Shown: piece by piece, positions 22,504 through 34,076 of the stretch
Numbering within the stretch: the first letter of the stretch is position 1
How the letters are laid out: every line of letters begins with the position of its first letter
Assembly (NCBI GenBank): GCA_020744425.1
Contig: JAGMUV010000002.1
Span: forward strand, 4,508,501 to 4,572,500
Reading direction: 5' to 3'
DNA: 64,000 bases
From: Dactylonectria macrodidyma
Taxonomy: Eukaryota > Ascomycota > Sordariomycetes > Hypocreales > Nectriaceae
The notes under the pieces: generated by a model
The model's database searches: none
Told to the model about the DNA's origin: nothing
The model's input: only the letters and a program-made list of their open reading frames with translations
Made by a program: the position numbers and the translations under genes

Positions 22504-23520
22504 TTAACCCAGCAGCCGCAATCCATTCTTGGTCTTCTGGCCAGGCTTCGTCACTCCACCGCCGCCAATCGGGCCTAGGCTGGGCTCATAACCGCCATTG
22601 GCACCGCCGCTGCCGTTGCCGTTTTCATTTCTGTTGCCGCCCTTCTTCTTGTTCTTCTTGCCCCTATCCTTTTCCTTGGCGTTCGTGACCTTGATCTCGG
22701 TGTTGGCCTTGCGCACGACGACCGGGTGGCTCTGGATGTACTTGCCGTTCATCTCCTTGGCGGCCTGGAAGAAGTCGTCTGCGTCGCTGAAGCTGACGAA
22801 GCCGAAGCCCTTGGACTTGGCGGTGCGCTTGTCGCGGATGACACGGGCCTTTTGGACGGATTTCCACCGTGTAAAGGCCTTGAGGAGGGCTTCGTCTGTT
22901 GTTTCACCAGCGAGGTTGCCTACGAAGAGACGTAGATGCGAGGGATCCCATTCGAGGAGTGTGTCGTCGGTCCACTTCTTGCCACCGCCTTCACGAGCGA
23001 CAGTCTTTTTGCGCTCGGTGCCGTTGGATGCCGCCGCGGGCTGCGGTTCCGGTTTTGGAGAATCGACGCCGGTTTTGGTGTCCTTGGGATCCCTGGTCAC
23101 GTAGGCGCTCTGCCACTGCGCAATCTGGGCAGCCATTTCGGGGTCGTAGTCGTTAGCAACACCGCCGGCGCCGCCAGTGCCCGGCAAGGGGAAGGGGTTT
23201 CGGATCTGGGGTGCCGCGCCATAGCTCTGTGGTCCATAGCTCTGCGCCTGCGCCTGTATCTGCTGCTGCTGCGGCGCGTACGAGTTCACGGCGCTGGAGG
23301 AAGGGCCGCTTTGGTATGAAGAGTAGGACGCGCCATACTGTGTGGCGGGCGCGGCGGGTGCAGCCGAGTAGCTCGAAGACCCTGCATAGGAAGGGGGCGC
23401 GTTTGCGTACGAGGGCGCGGCGGACTGAGTCGATGGCGTGAATGCCGGCTTGAAGCCGGACTTGGAGGCTGGGGGTCTCGCGGGGAGGTTGTTGATGCCT
23501 GGAGGGGGAGGGTACGCCAT
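22504..23520 (-). CDS. RNA-binding protein, RBM42 type (single RRM)
   Basis: Single coding exon of 338 residues. The N-terminus is Pro/Ala/Ser/Tyr/Gln-rich and disordered (MAYPPPPGINNLPARPP). One RRM lies at about 197-275 with RNP2 LFVGNL and RNP1 KGFGFVSF. The tail is Lys/Gly/Asn-rich (KKNKKKGGNRNENGNG). RRM sequence and position near the C-terminus match RBM42, a U4/U6.U5 tri-snRNP-associated splicing protein. The ATG at 23520 is chosen over the longer open frame because a good intron (GTACGT ... ACCGCAG) lies just upstream and makes that part 5' UTR. The role in splicing is inferred from the family. Confidence 0.88.
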   Translation of the reverse strand: MAYPPPPGINNLPARPPASKSGFKPAFTPSTQSAAPSYANAPPSYAGSSSYSAAPAAPATQYGASYSSYQSGPSSSAVNSYAPQQQQIQAQAQSYGPQSYGAAPQIRNPFPLPGTGGAGGVANDYDPEMAAQIAQWQSAYVTRDPKDTKTGVDSPKPEPQPAAASNGTERKKTVAREGGGKKWTDDTLLEWDPSHLRLFVGNLAGETTDEALLKAFTRWKSVQKARVIRDKRTAKSKGFGFVSFSDADDFFQAAKEMNGKYIQSHPVVVRKANTEIKVTNAKEKDRGKKNKKKGGNRNENGNGSGGANGGYEPSLGPIGGGGVTKPGQKTKNGLRLLG

Positions 23521-26500
23521 GATGAATACAGCGACAAAAGATGGATAGTCTGCGGTTTTGTGTAAGAACGTACCTTGAGCCAAGTGCTGCTCAAAGTTCC
23601 TCTCCGTGACTGTCTGCACGCGCTATTGGAGCTTGCTGCGGTGGCGTTGGTGGTGGTTGATACCGTTGATAGTTGGGACTGATGAAAGTTGGAAAAGTGA
23701 CGATAAACCAACAAGCCTATCGCGAGTCTTTGGGGCCTCAGCCTCGGTGGCGGTCAAATTTTGGCTCGGTGAGCGGTGAAAGGTGAGCTGAAAGTCACGT
23801 GCCACGGGACATCGGGAACCCCCACCCCTTCCGACCTCATATCGATGCGGGGGGTTAGAAGAACGGATTTTTCCCCGGTGCGCGGAAAAGCGTTGCAAAA
23901 TTGCCAAGAGAATTGGGCATTATACAGATTGCGTGAATAACGTTTCACAATGCTATCGTAGCCTCCGAGGAGACACTGAGTTGATGCATGAGGCAAAGAA
24001 CCTCCCCTATTGAATCGGGAAGCCCCAATTTCGATTCACGGTTCGAGACCATCCTGCGTCTCCGTGACGTTCCCAGAAGCGGCCCAGTCCTAGGGGGAAG
24101 ATCGGCTCGTGGGGCACGGGTAATGGGGAGGATGCACGGATTTATTTGAAATCAAAGACATCTATTATCCCGCAAGCACATGGAAGAAAGAGTCCGCTAC
24201 ATGAGGCTTGATGAACCACATCCGCAATAGAGGCGCATTTTGCCAGGGCCTCGTCGGACACTGACATTGGGGGTGGGGGTCGCGGGGCTCATGGCATCCA
24301 AGTCGGGCAGTTTTTAGAGCTCACGCAGCGCAAATGACGTTGGGAAGAGTGAGGGTTTACTGGATGAAGTCCAAAGCGATTGGCCATGGGAGAAATGAGA
24401 ACCCCTCACCGGGGGCTAATCGGTGAGGGTCGAGTCGTTTTGAGCGCAAGGGACTGAGCGGCGTCGTTATTTGGTCTGACGTCTGGGTGGATTTGGAGGG
24501 GTTGACAGTGGGAGGCCTGTTAGGAGCCGTCCCTGCATGGCTTGATGGCTCGCCCTGGGTCTTGCAGTTTCGTCATTGGTGCTGCTGGTAAAAGTACGAA
24601 GTAGTTTTGTCTCGTCTTGCTCGGCGAGCGACTTCGGACATTAAGGCTGGGATGCATGAACTCGGCGCCCTCGCCGCGCGCCGCCGCATCGCTCATCACT
24701 CACTTTTCCGGATTGCATTCCGGTGGAGCTCCCCTCCCAGATGGCCGAGGTGAGGCGGGACTTGAGGCAGTTAATGCGTCCCACTGCAAGCCATATTCTA
24801 CTATTCTACCACGTTCCTAGGCTGGCTCCGTCGATGGCCTTGGCTGAGCGAGGTGTGGCGGATATGTTCTGCGGCCTTTTCTGGCCCCTCCTCGGCCGTC
24901 TCGGTTCGGGTTCGCTAGACTGGCCATCCCACCAGAGCTCAGGTGCGTGTTGGGGCTCGGGCTACTGTCCGACGGGGGCCTCGATTGGGACGGCAGTGGC
25001 AAGGCGGCTTTGGGGTATCCATTGAGAGGCCCCAACAATCGGAATCTCCGTCAACGGCGGAGTCCAACAGGGTAAAATCACGGCGTCGTTGCAAGAATGG
25101 AAGCCTGAATATCGGACTGGACGGAGTAGCTAGGTAATTACAGCGTGTGTCCAGCCTCTTGTTACCCATGCGGGGGAGAAATGCCTGGTAGGTCAGTGCG
25201 GGCATCTTCCCGCCCCTCCAAGCCGTCGAAACAGTGACAACCCATCTCCTCGGGACGTACCCAGGAGTCACGACTGTAGGCGGGCTCATCGGGATGGGGT
25301 TGGGTTGGAGATTTTTAATATTTTAATTTTTGCATTGGGCCAGAACGCCACGCCAAACCGGGAATTCGGCGTGGCTGGCAAGGAGTACAATGACAGCCAT
25401 GGGGGCGGTTAGAAGCTTGAGGCGAAACATGGCCAGGGCGTAGTCGGATGCTGCTTTCTGACGACACATGTTTTGCCTCAGTCGCGGTGTCGCTCCGGAG
25501 CACACAAGTCCGCGATCCGGAGATGTCGTGGGGACGTGAGAGGGGGAAATCCGTTGTCAGGCTGGGATACTGGGATTACTGGGATGCAATTGGCGTGGGG
25601 CCTGGAACTCGGTCCGTTGCTGCTAACAGCCTAACACCTCCTGCGCGCTTGATGAGTGCATAGTAGCCTCGTCTCGCAGGGCACTAGGGCGGCGGGAGGG
25701 GCATCAGTCATGATGATGATGATGCTGGGCCATACCATGCCATGCCATGCCAGCATGGATACAGTCAATGCCATGGCCTCGAATGGAAAACACGGGCGGC
25801 TTGAGAGAGAAGAGATAGAGAGAGCATCTTACATGACATGTGTCGACAACGACGGACAACTCGGCAGGGAAAACCAAGATGAGGCAGGAATTGGCAAGCA
25901 ACCCCCACCGTTTGTAAGCATCAATCCAAACCCCCATCTTCGATGCTAGTGCTCCATGATTGGGGACTGAGGCTGGCGTTGAAAAGGTAAATGTGCTATG
26001 TAATTTAGTAAGAGCACCACCTTTTGGGTACGTCGTCGGCGCAGTGATGACGATAGTGCGAGCCCCGCCAGTGAGTGTGGGTGCCCGCTTTTTCTTGGCG
26101 CGAGCGGTCCAGTCCAAACCAAACCCAGGTCTGGTTCAGGTCGCGTCCACCTCAGTGTCCAGTTCCATGTGTGATTTACAGCTAGGTTGAAGTGAGAGAC
26201 TTGGTGAGTGACAGCAGTTCTGAGTGCATGGATGATGATGGGAGGTGGTACCAAAGTCTACAGTACGTACTGTTTTCAGTCCCTCCAGGTCGCACTCAGG
26301 CTGTCTCGCTCCTTGTCGCTCCTTGTCTCGCTGAAAAGAACGGGGAGCATTCGCCGTGGCCCGTAACCGTAGCCCGTAACCATGTCCGTCGCCTGCTTGC
26401 GCTCGCCGCTCTTACCTAGCACCTATATTTCTCCTTCCCATCCCCGGGCCTTGGTATTTCTTTCGTGAACCATCTCCTCTTCTCCTCTCTCCTCTCTTCT

Positions 26501-26582
26501 TTTTTTTCTTTCCCCTCCAAACATCCCACCAACTGACTTCCTATACCAAACCACCCATCGCCTCTATCCAAACCTGCCCATC
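23521..26582. other. 3-kb divergent intergenic region without recognisable genes
   Basis: It lies between the RRM-protein start and the 6PGDH start. Frames are short, on both strands and without domains. Simple repeats occur at 25710-25752. A long pyrimidine-rich stretch (about 26450-26520) sits just before the 6PGDH start, as is common in highly expressed fungal genes. Confidence 0.55.
25710..25752. repeat. simple repeats (ATG)5 and (CCATG)n
   Basis: Five ATG units followed after about 10 bp by three to four CCATG units in noncoding DNA. Confidence 0.8.
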
Positions 26583-28587
26583 ATGTCTGGCCCCGTGTAA
26601 GTCCATTGCTCGCTCCTTCCAACAGCTCCCCATCACCCCTCCTCATCGTCCTGGTATTACCCCACCACCCCGCCCCAGAGTTTATGATTCTGCTCTGGCG
26701 GCGGCCACGCCTCAATTCCCGCACGACAAGCACTGCAAATTGCGAGGGATCTTCGTGTTGAGCTTGTGATCGCGGCTGGGTTCATCGACAGCGCTGCGAA
26801 TTTCTCCCGTGTTGAATGTGGCTTATGGTTTCGAAGCGCCCGCCTTGCGAATCTCAAGCTGGGTGGCGCCCAAACCGCCGCCCCCCCCTCAACACCAACA
26901 TCGTCTTCTGGTGCGACTCAAGACGCGAATCATGCTGACTCTGTTCCAAGTGCGGATCTGGGCCTCATTGGCCTTGCTGTCATGTAAGTTGAACCCTCAC
27001 TCTCTCGCCCGCTCTCCCGTGTCCTAACAGCTCTCGTAGGGGACAGAACCTCATCCTGAACATGGCCGACCATGGTTTCACTATCTGCGCCTTCAACCGA
27101 ACCGTCTCCAAGGTCGACCACTTCCTCGAGAACGAGGCCAAGGGTACCTCCATCGTTGGTGCTAAGACCGTCGAGGAGTTCGTCAGCAAGCTCAAGTCTC
27201 CCCGCCGTGTCATGCTCCTCGTCCAGGCCGGCGCTGCCGTCGACGGCTGGATTGAGAAGCTCCTGCCCCTTCTCGATGCCGGTGACATCATCATCGACGG
27301 TGGTAACTCTCACTTCCCCGACTCCAACCGTCGCTCCCAATACCTCTCTGGCAAGGGTATCCGATTCGTCGGTTCCGGTGTCTCCGGTGGTGAGGAGGGT
27401 GCCCGTTATGGCCCCTCTATGATGCCCGGTGGTAACGAGGAGGCCTGGCCTTACATCAAGGACATCTTCCAGGGCATCGCCGCCAAGAGCGACGGCGAGC
27501 CCTGCTGTGAGTGGGTTGGCGACGAGGGTGCTGGTCACTACGTCAAGATGGTTCACAACGGTATTGAGTACGGTGACATGCAGCTCATCTGCGAGGTATG
27601 GCAATCCCCAATGGCTCTTCGCGCCATGTCTATGGCACTGACTAAGTGATTTTAGGCCTACGACATCATGAAGCGTGGCCTTGGCCTCTCTAACAAGGAG
27701 ATCGGCGACGTCTTCGCTAAGTGGAACAAGGGTGTCCTGGACTCCTTCCTCATCGAGATCACTCGCGACATCATGTACTTCAACGACGAGGATGGTTCGC
27801 CCCTTCTTGAGAAGATTCTTGACAAGGCTGGCCAGAAGGGAACCGGCAAGTGGACTGCTGTCAACGCCCTCGACCTGGGCATGCCCGTCACTCTGATTGC
27901 TGAGGCTGTCCTTTCTCGATGCCTGTCCAGCATCAAGGACGAGCGTACCGTCGCCTCCGGCAAGCTTGAGTTCGTCAGCCGCACCACCAAGTTCGAGGGT
28001 GACAAGGAGCAGTTCCTTGAGGACCTCGAGCAGGCTCTCTATGCCTCCAAGATTATCTCGTACGCCCAGGGCTTCATGCTTATGCAGGAGGTAAGATAAT
28101 TGTCCCGCGAACTCCTGATGTGCCTCAAGCTAATAGATCCCCGCAGGCTGCCAAGGAGTACAAGTGGAAGCTCAACAAGCCCTCTATCGCCCTCATGTGG
28201 CGTGGTGGTTGCATTATCCGATCCGTCTTCCTCAAGGACATCACCTCGGCCTACCGCAACGAGCCTGAGCTGCAGAACCTTCTCTTCGACGACTTCTTCA
28301 ACAAGGCCATCCACAAGGCCCAGCCCGGCTGGAGAGATGTCATTGCCAAGACTGCCCTTCTGGGTATCCCCACTCCCGCCTTCTCTACCGCTCTGTCTTG
28401 GTTCGACGGATACCGCACCAAGGACCTCCCTGCCAACCTGCTCCAGGCCCAGCGTGACTACTTCGGTGCTCACACCTTCCGCATCAAGCCCGAGCACGCC
28501 AGCGAGAAGTACCCCATTGACACTGATATCCACGTCAACTGGACTGGCCGTGGTGGCAACGTGTCTGCCTCTACCTACCAGGCATAA
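26583..28587 (+). CDS. gnd1: 6-phosphogluconate dehydrogenase (decarboxylating)
   Basis: Five exons (26583-26596, 26951-26983, 27040-27595, 27656-28090, 28147-28587) give 492 residues, the standard length. The NADP-binding fold starts at [18 protein letters not shown]. The signature [20 protein letters not shown] and the catalytic-lysine region [17 protein letters not shown] are intact. The enzyme turns 6-phosphogluconate into ribulose 5-phosphate, CO2 and NADPH in the cytosolic pentose phosphate pathway. Exon 1 carries only MSGP plus two bases and exon 2 only 33 nt; intron 1 is 354 nt, by far the longest in the window. Codon use is strongly biased to C-ending codons, as in highly expressed genes. 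The symbol is by orthology. Confidence 0.97.
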
Positions 28588-29302
28588 ACGTGTGGCGAGT
28601 AGAGGATGTGGGGAGGAAAGTAAATATGCCAGAGCAATTGGTGCTTGGTAACTGCGTCTTGCCAAAAGGCTTTTGAATATGTACGCAGGGGATACCGGCG
28701 CTGCACCGGGTAATGAATGGGTTGGAATGGGCTGGTTTAGAATGCTCAGGAGGAAAACTATGAAATCCTGCAGCTTTTAGTCGCAAAATATCAAAAAATG
28801 ACAGTTTATGATGAGAAGACCGTGATTGAGATGTGATGGGGCCATGTGAAGTAGATGATGATGACGATGCATTTGGGCACGTTCATTAGGGTTAATCTTG
28901 GCAATTTTTCGCATGAAGAAGCAAGGACTTGAGGTATCTCAGTCATGATGAGGGGCCCGACTTGATGTTCCTCAGCTTTGAAGTGTATGACAAGGGTCTT
29001 GACTGGTGCTGGATTCTGACCCACTTTTAGGCGCCACAGTGCTTCGTGATGATTGGCCAGGCACCCACAGCCTTGTCGCGAGAAGTTTGGAGCCGCGCCA
29101 GGACATTGTCGCTCGGTCTGTCAAACTACATCTCATCACCCGTTGCGCCGCCCCATCCCATCGCCACTATTCGGCCCCTCGTCTTGCCGCTTCCCGATCA
29201 ACGAGGTCCTTTAATAGCTTGCGACTCCTCGTAGGCGTCAATCGCGAGGCTTGATCCCTGGACACGTTGTCTGACTCGACCGCGACCGCGAACACCGTCA
29301 CC
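28588..29302. other. intergenic between 6PGDH and SSR4
   Basis: 715 bp holding the 6PGDH 3' region and SSR4 promoter. Nothing else recognised. Confidence 0.6.
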
Positions 29303-31578
29303 ATGGCTCAACCCGATCCCAGCCAGGGCGTCACCCAGGAGCTCGTATGTGCAGACACGCACCGGCGTCCGTCGCAATTCGTCGCTGACCATCTTTTAGA
29401 TGCCCCATGTCCACCTGATTTCATCCTATCGATACCCGGCGATGCCCCGACTCGACCTCAACGACGTGGCCAAGTGGCTCATGAGCGCCCCCCAGGTCGC
29501 GCGAGACCGAGCTCCCTTCTTCTGGACATATCTCGACAAGCCTACCGACGGCACAATCCTCCTCACCTGGCAGCCTCTGCAACGCCTGGGCACCAACTTT
29601 GCTACCGATGGCTTCGTGTGGGCGCCTCCTGAGCAGATCTACAAGCATGACTTGGGCAACGGACTGGTGGGTTTGCAACATTGTTTGCCGACTATAAATG
29701 CTGACAACACTCTAGATGCTGGAAATCTACTACCAAAAAGCCGGCTATATTCCTGGCGAGCAGTTTGCTCTCCATGCCCGACGACGATTCCGACTGGTCC
29801 CCGTGCCTGGCCACCCCAACCCTCCACAGCCAGACGTCAGCCTCTTCATCGTGCATTACGGCCCCGCTGAGCCTAACGACCGAGTTCCCATCTCTATGAT
29901 CCCATTTGACGAACGAGTCAACAACCTCATGTCGCAGCGCCACTTCCTGCAGAGAGCTGGCCAGATTCGCCGCAAGGAGTTCATGCTGTCGGATCGGGTC
30001 AACTGGCCCACGCTTCCAGACCCTACCCGCCAGCAAGTGGCACCACAAATGGCTCCCCGTGGGGTACCGCAGCAGATGGCCTATCCTCCCCAGCCTCCCC
30101 AGGGCCCCCCGGCGAAGCGAGCCAGACACGCTGCGAGCCAAGGGCAGCCGGTGGCTGTTCCAGGAATGCCTCAACTAGATGCCGCGTTCGACGACGATGA
30201 AGACGTCTCGAGGGGCGACATGTTTGACCATCTCACCCCTAGAGAGATCTCGTTGAATCGATACCAGCAGAACCACGAATGGATGGAAGAGATATTGTCC
30301 TCCCCTTACAGAGTTCACCAGATTACTCCTGCAGATCTCAACCTGGGCTTCAAGGGCGAGTTGGCTTCATTGACTGAAGGCATCTTCTCAGCGCAGGCGT
30401 ACGACGCACCCACCTCCGTGCCTGAAAAGCCTTACATTGGCCGTCTGGATGCTGGCCAGGCGGACAAGTTCCGCAATCGTGTCAAGGAGCACATGGAGTC
30501 TACGAAAGCTGAAATCGAGAAGATGAAAGCCGAGCACGCTCAGACTCTCGCCAAATTCAAAGAGAGCTCAATCTTGAACAGCAAGGAGAAGGAGCTCAGG
30601 AATGTGGTTGAGAGCACCGGGCCTGAGGTTTGGAGACTTGAGGGCAGACTGGATCCCCAAGAAGAAGACGCAGGACCTCGCCCCGTTACTAAGAAGACGA
30701 TCGCCGAGATTGTTGCGGAGGCTGAGGCCTCCACTGGTCGCAAGGTCGAGGCCAAATCGTCAGTTTTCCGTGTTCAAGAAGGCGGTTATCAGGCGCCAGC
30801 ACCGGAACCTGCGCCCGCCCCAGCTCCGCAGCTGTCACGACAAGCTTCCCAGTCCGGCTCGCAAAATAGCGGCGTCCTGGTTGGAGAGTCAGATGTCGAC
30901 ATGGGCAACACCGCTGCCGGGCTACTAGATCAGATGGGGACTGGGCTCTCGGCGACTTCAACCCCAGTCAACAACTTCCCTACGCCCCAGCCTCAACTAT
31001 CAGCGGCCCACTCCCGCGCGGCTACTCCCTCCAACCTGAATGTTCCGTCCCCAGCCGGCCTGCAGGCTTCTGTTCGACAAGCGACGAGCGGAGGTGATGT
31101 GTCCATGGGTGGCACTGATGAGCCCGTCAGGGAGTCAACTGGAACAGCACCCGACCAAGGCACGGGCAGTGGAGACTGGGTTGTCGTCCCCAAGGGCGGA
31201 GCGACTCCAGACCCGAACGCATCTGTGGCCACAGCCGCGTCTGTGGCTGGAACTAGTGTAACTGCACCAGTTACGGAGGAAAGCGACCCGACTAAGCAGG
31301 GGTCATCTAACAAGGCACCTTCTGCGGCTGCAACGCCAGCCGTCACAGATGGCGGCTCTGTGTCATTCGATCAGAACGACTTCAGTTCCCTCGGCGACCT
31401 CGACACTGCTGGAGACGCCCTGTCCGGCTTCGATGGCCCAACCCTCGACGGGTCTGCGGGTGAACTTGGCGAAGGCCTCGATCTCAACATGGACATGGAG
31501 GATTCTGCCTTTGGTGATGCTTTCCACGGAGTCGAATCCTCGGGGACTCCCGCGGAAGGGCAGGGACAGGACTTGTAG
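29303..31578 (+). CDS. ssr4: SWI/SNF and RSC complex subunit Ssr4
   Basis: Three exons (29303-29344, 29400-29666, 29716-31578) give 723 residues. The conserved Ssr4 domain fills roughly residues 14-220: MPHVHLISSYRYPAMPRLDL, WLMSAPQVARDRAPFFW, and VSLFIVHYGPAEPNDRVPIS. It ends in a FDERVNNLMSQRHFLQRAGQ helix that precedes an acidic linker. A helical region around 330-400 has a coiled-coil pattern (MESTKAEIEKMKAEHAQTLA). The last 300 residues are Ser/Thr/Pro/Ala-rich and acidic at the end. In fission yeast Ssr4 is shared by the SWI/SNF and RSC chromatin remodellers. Introns of 55 and 49 nt have good splice sites. Confidence 0.88.
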
Positions 31579-32630
31579 AACTTTTCATGATCCTCGGTGA
31601 CGCGCCGCACGGCAGTAATAGAAGCAGCAGGTGCAGGCACAAAAAACCAGTCGACAGTCCAGGGCTTCAGATGACGCATCTCGCACTAATTACTGCGTGG
31701 ATCAAAGACGGGGTAGCCTTGGATGACGTTGAAACGATGGAGAATGGCGCGGTGTGTCAAGAGGTGTCTGTTTTGACGCCTGGCACGGTTGTGTTTTTTA
31801 TTTTTTTTTATTTTGCCGATTTGTACGAGTCATTTTCTCGATGTTGTACCTAGTTTTCTGTAGAATACGGGCTGGGTGAATTTGAACAAGGGGTCTCTTG
31901 TCTGATGTTGGTTGTCCCGAGCTGAGTCGTGGCAAAGTCCCCCTGTGAGGCGTTCTACCTCCTGTATCACCAGCACCTCGCCCAGGCAATCTTGGGAGCT
32001 GATTGCTGACGCTAAGCAGGGCAAGCAGTAACGATGAGCGCCGTGTTGCATTCGGCTCGAAGCCGAAGACTAGGCAAGCAAGTTATTATGCTACATCGTA
32101 AAAGGAGACGGGTCTGTTTGATCGTCCGGAGCAGGGGTCGTAAGGGTTGTATCAGAATTTCTCATCCGACCACAAACCGAAACAAGGCCCTGTGGGATCC
32201 TTCCCAGCCGAAGAAGCATAATTGTAACAGTTTTTTTGGGACGAAAAAGAAAGAAGGGAAATACTCCACATCTGTCGCGTCGCAGATTGTTTCTGCGTGG
32301 GGAGGCGAGGGCTGGGGCAGTTTGATCGGGGATGTTGTGTTTCTGGGATGGGGGGATGCGAGTCTTGGCGATGATCCAACCGCCTCTTATAGTCCGACCC
32401 AGCTCAGTGTTGCTTTGCTGGGTGTTCTCTACCACCCTTTTTTGCTCATTCTTTTCTTCGAGGCTGCTGGGCGGCATTTTTTCTTCTTATTTGCTGCCTT
32501 AATTTCACCTTCCTTTGTGTGGTTGTCGGATTGTTGTTTGCTGAAGCGCTGGCGCTGTGTCCAATTGTCGCTGGATCTCGTTGCCCTTTTTACACCTACT
32601 CTTAATTTGTTGCCTCTTGAATTCTTCATA
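31579..32630. other. intergenic between SSR4 and the Asp/Ser-rich protein gene
   Basis: About 1 kb. The frame of the downstream gene is open upstream from 32034, but it lacks a credible start there and the true secretion signal begins at 32631. No separate gene supported. Confidence 0.55.
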
Positions 32631-33839
32631 ATGGGTCCCTCGATGAGATGGTTGGCTATGATGATGGGTGTATCAACTGCGGTTGCCCAGTCCATCAACA
32701 CACCCAACCCGGTAAGACTGAATGGTCGCTGACCTAACTCAATAACTCTAATCTAACCTTCACCAGGCTCTCAATACGGACAACCAGTCCACTCAAGTTA
32801 ATCTTCCCTTCGAAACAGTCACTTCCAGAACCGGAATCGCTGCCCCTGTTTTGGGCTTGCTGCCGTCACTTCCTGCTGTAGACGGTAGCTTGGCGACGCA
32901 GAACACGCCTATCGCGATTGTTACCTCTCAAACTACGGCGGTAAACCTGGAACAAGGTTTAATAACACCCACGCCTGTTCCTACTGGAGATAATGCAGCA
33001 GTTATCACCCCGGTTTTCGGGGGTGGTATCAATGGCACAACGGTGAGACCCTACAACCGTGAGAATGTGGACAATCCTGGAAGCTAATTTTACGACAGGT
33101 ATCGCAAAAGTTTTCCACAATCGTCAGAGGCGCCAAACCTCAGATTACTGCCGTGATATCTGGATCGAGGCCTAGCAACGGGACCTTTGACGCGTCGAGG
33201 TCAGGTGGCTCGATAGCGGCATCTGCCACTCTCATCAACTCCAACAACACTGCCTCTGGCACTGATACGTCTGACATTCCTGGGAAATCCGGGGAGTCGA
33301 GCTCTGGATCTGAAGATGGGTCAGACGAAGACGAGGATGGTGATGGCGAAGATGATGAGGAGGACGAGGACGAAGACGATAGCGACGATGACAGCGACAG
33401 TGATAGCGACGATGACAGCGACAGTGATAGCGACAGTGATAGCGACAGCGACAGCGATGATGAAGATGACGAGGAGGACGAGGAGAATGATGAGGAAGAC
33501 AACGAAGAAGAAGGGGACGATGAAGAGGGAGATGGTGAGGAAGAGGGAGATGAGGAGGAGGATGGAAACAGCGAAGAAGGCGATTCTGGATCTGGATCTG
33601 GATCCGGATCATCTGAGCCTGGCAATTCTAGGAACTCTGGCAGTGGAATTTCCACAACATTTGGAAGCATCACCCTCGTCACGGGAGAGACAGCGGCTGC
33701 GCAGACATCAGGGGCTGCAGAAACATCAGGAGCTGCCGCAGCCACTGAATCAAGTGCCCCTTCGCCGGCACATAGACCAGCCCCAAGCATTGGGCTTGGC
33801 TTGGGTGTACTGATTGCTAGTCTCATCTTGCTGAGGTAG
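32631..33839 (+). CDS. secreted GPI-type cell-surface protein with Asp/Ser repeat
   Basis: Three exons (32631-32711, 32767-33042, 33099-33839) give 365 residues. A signal peptide (MGPSMRWLAMMMGVSTAVAQ) is followed by a Thr/Val-rich region with NGT and NNT glycosylation sites. A pure Asp/Glu/Ser tract follows at about 185-285, with SDSDSD runs. A Ser/Gly/Ala-rich stretch then ends in a hydrophobic tail (IGLGLGVLIASLILLR), the layout of a GPI-anchored wall protein. Introns are 55 and 56 nt. No known domain was recognised. The acidic tract would be highly charged and could bind calcium or hold the wall surface negative; that is inference. Length is likely to vary between strains. Confidence 0.8.
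33377..33460 (+). repeat. GACAGTGATAGC-type minisatellite in coding DNA
   Basis: Imperfect 6-nt unit (GACAGT/GATAGC/GACGAT) encoding Ser-Asp repeats inside the GPI-type protein gene. It is prone to slippage in multiples of six, which keeps the frame. Confidence 0.85.
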
Positions 33840-34076
33840 AATTAGTGATGAGTATCGGAGTGGCATACAAGCCCAATTTACTTGTTCAGACACAACCCCG
33901 ATAGCAGAGGTTCTCGCGTATGTTATAACGATCAAAAGACAATTAGAATGCCCCTGAGGGCTCTATTCTCCAACACCAGAACTGGGATATCTAAAACAAC
34001 GATAGATGCAATAACTAATGATGCCAATGCCGTGAAAATGCATACAAAACTACGCCCTCAACTACCTATCCAAACA

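Noticed and set aside
24040..24055. GGTTCGAGACC, possible T-loop
   Set aside because: Stem bases do not pair and no cloverleaf can be drawn.
26930..27604. 224-codon antisense frame in the 6PGDH gene
   Set aside because: Shadow of strongly codon-biased exon; the true gene is certain.
32034..32630. upstream extension of the Asp/Ser-rich protein
   Set aside because: Would bury the clear signal peptide at 32631 inside the protein.
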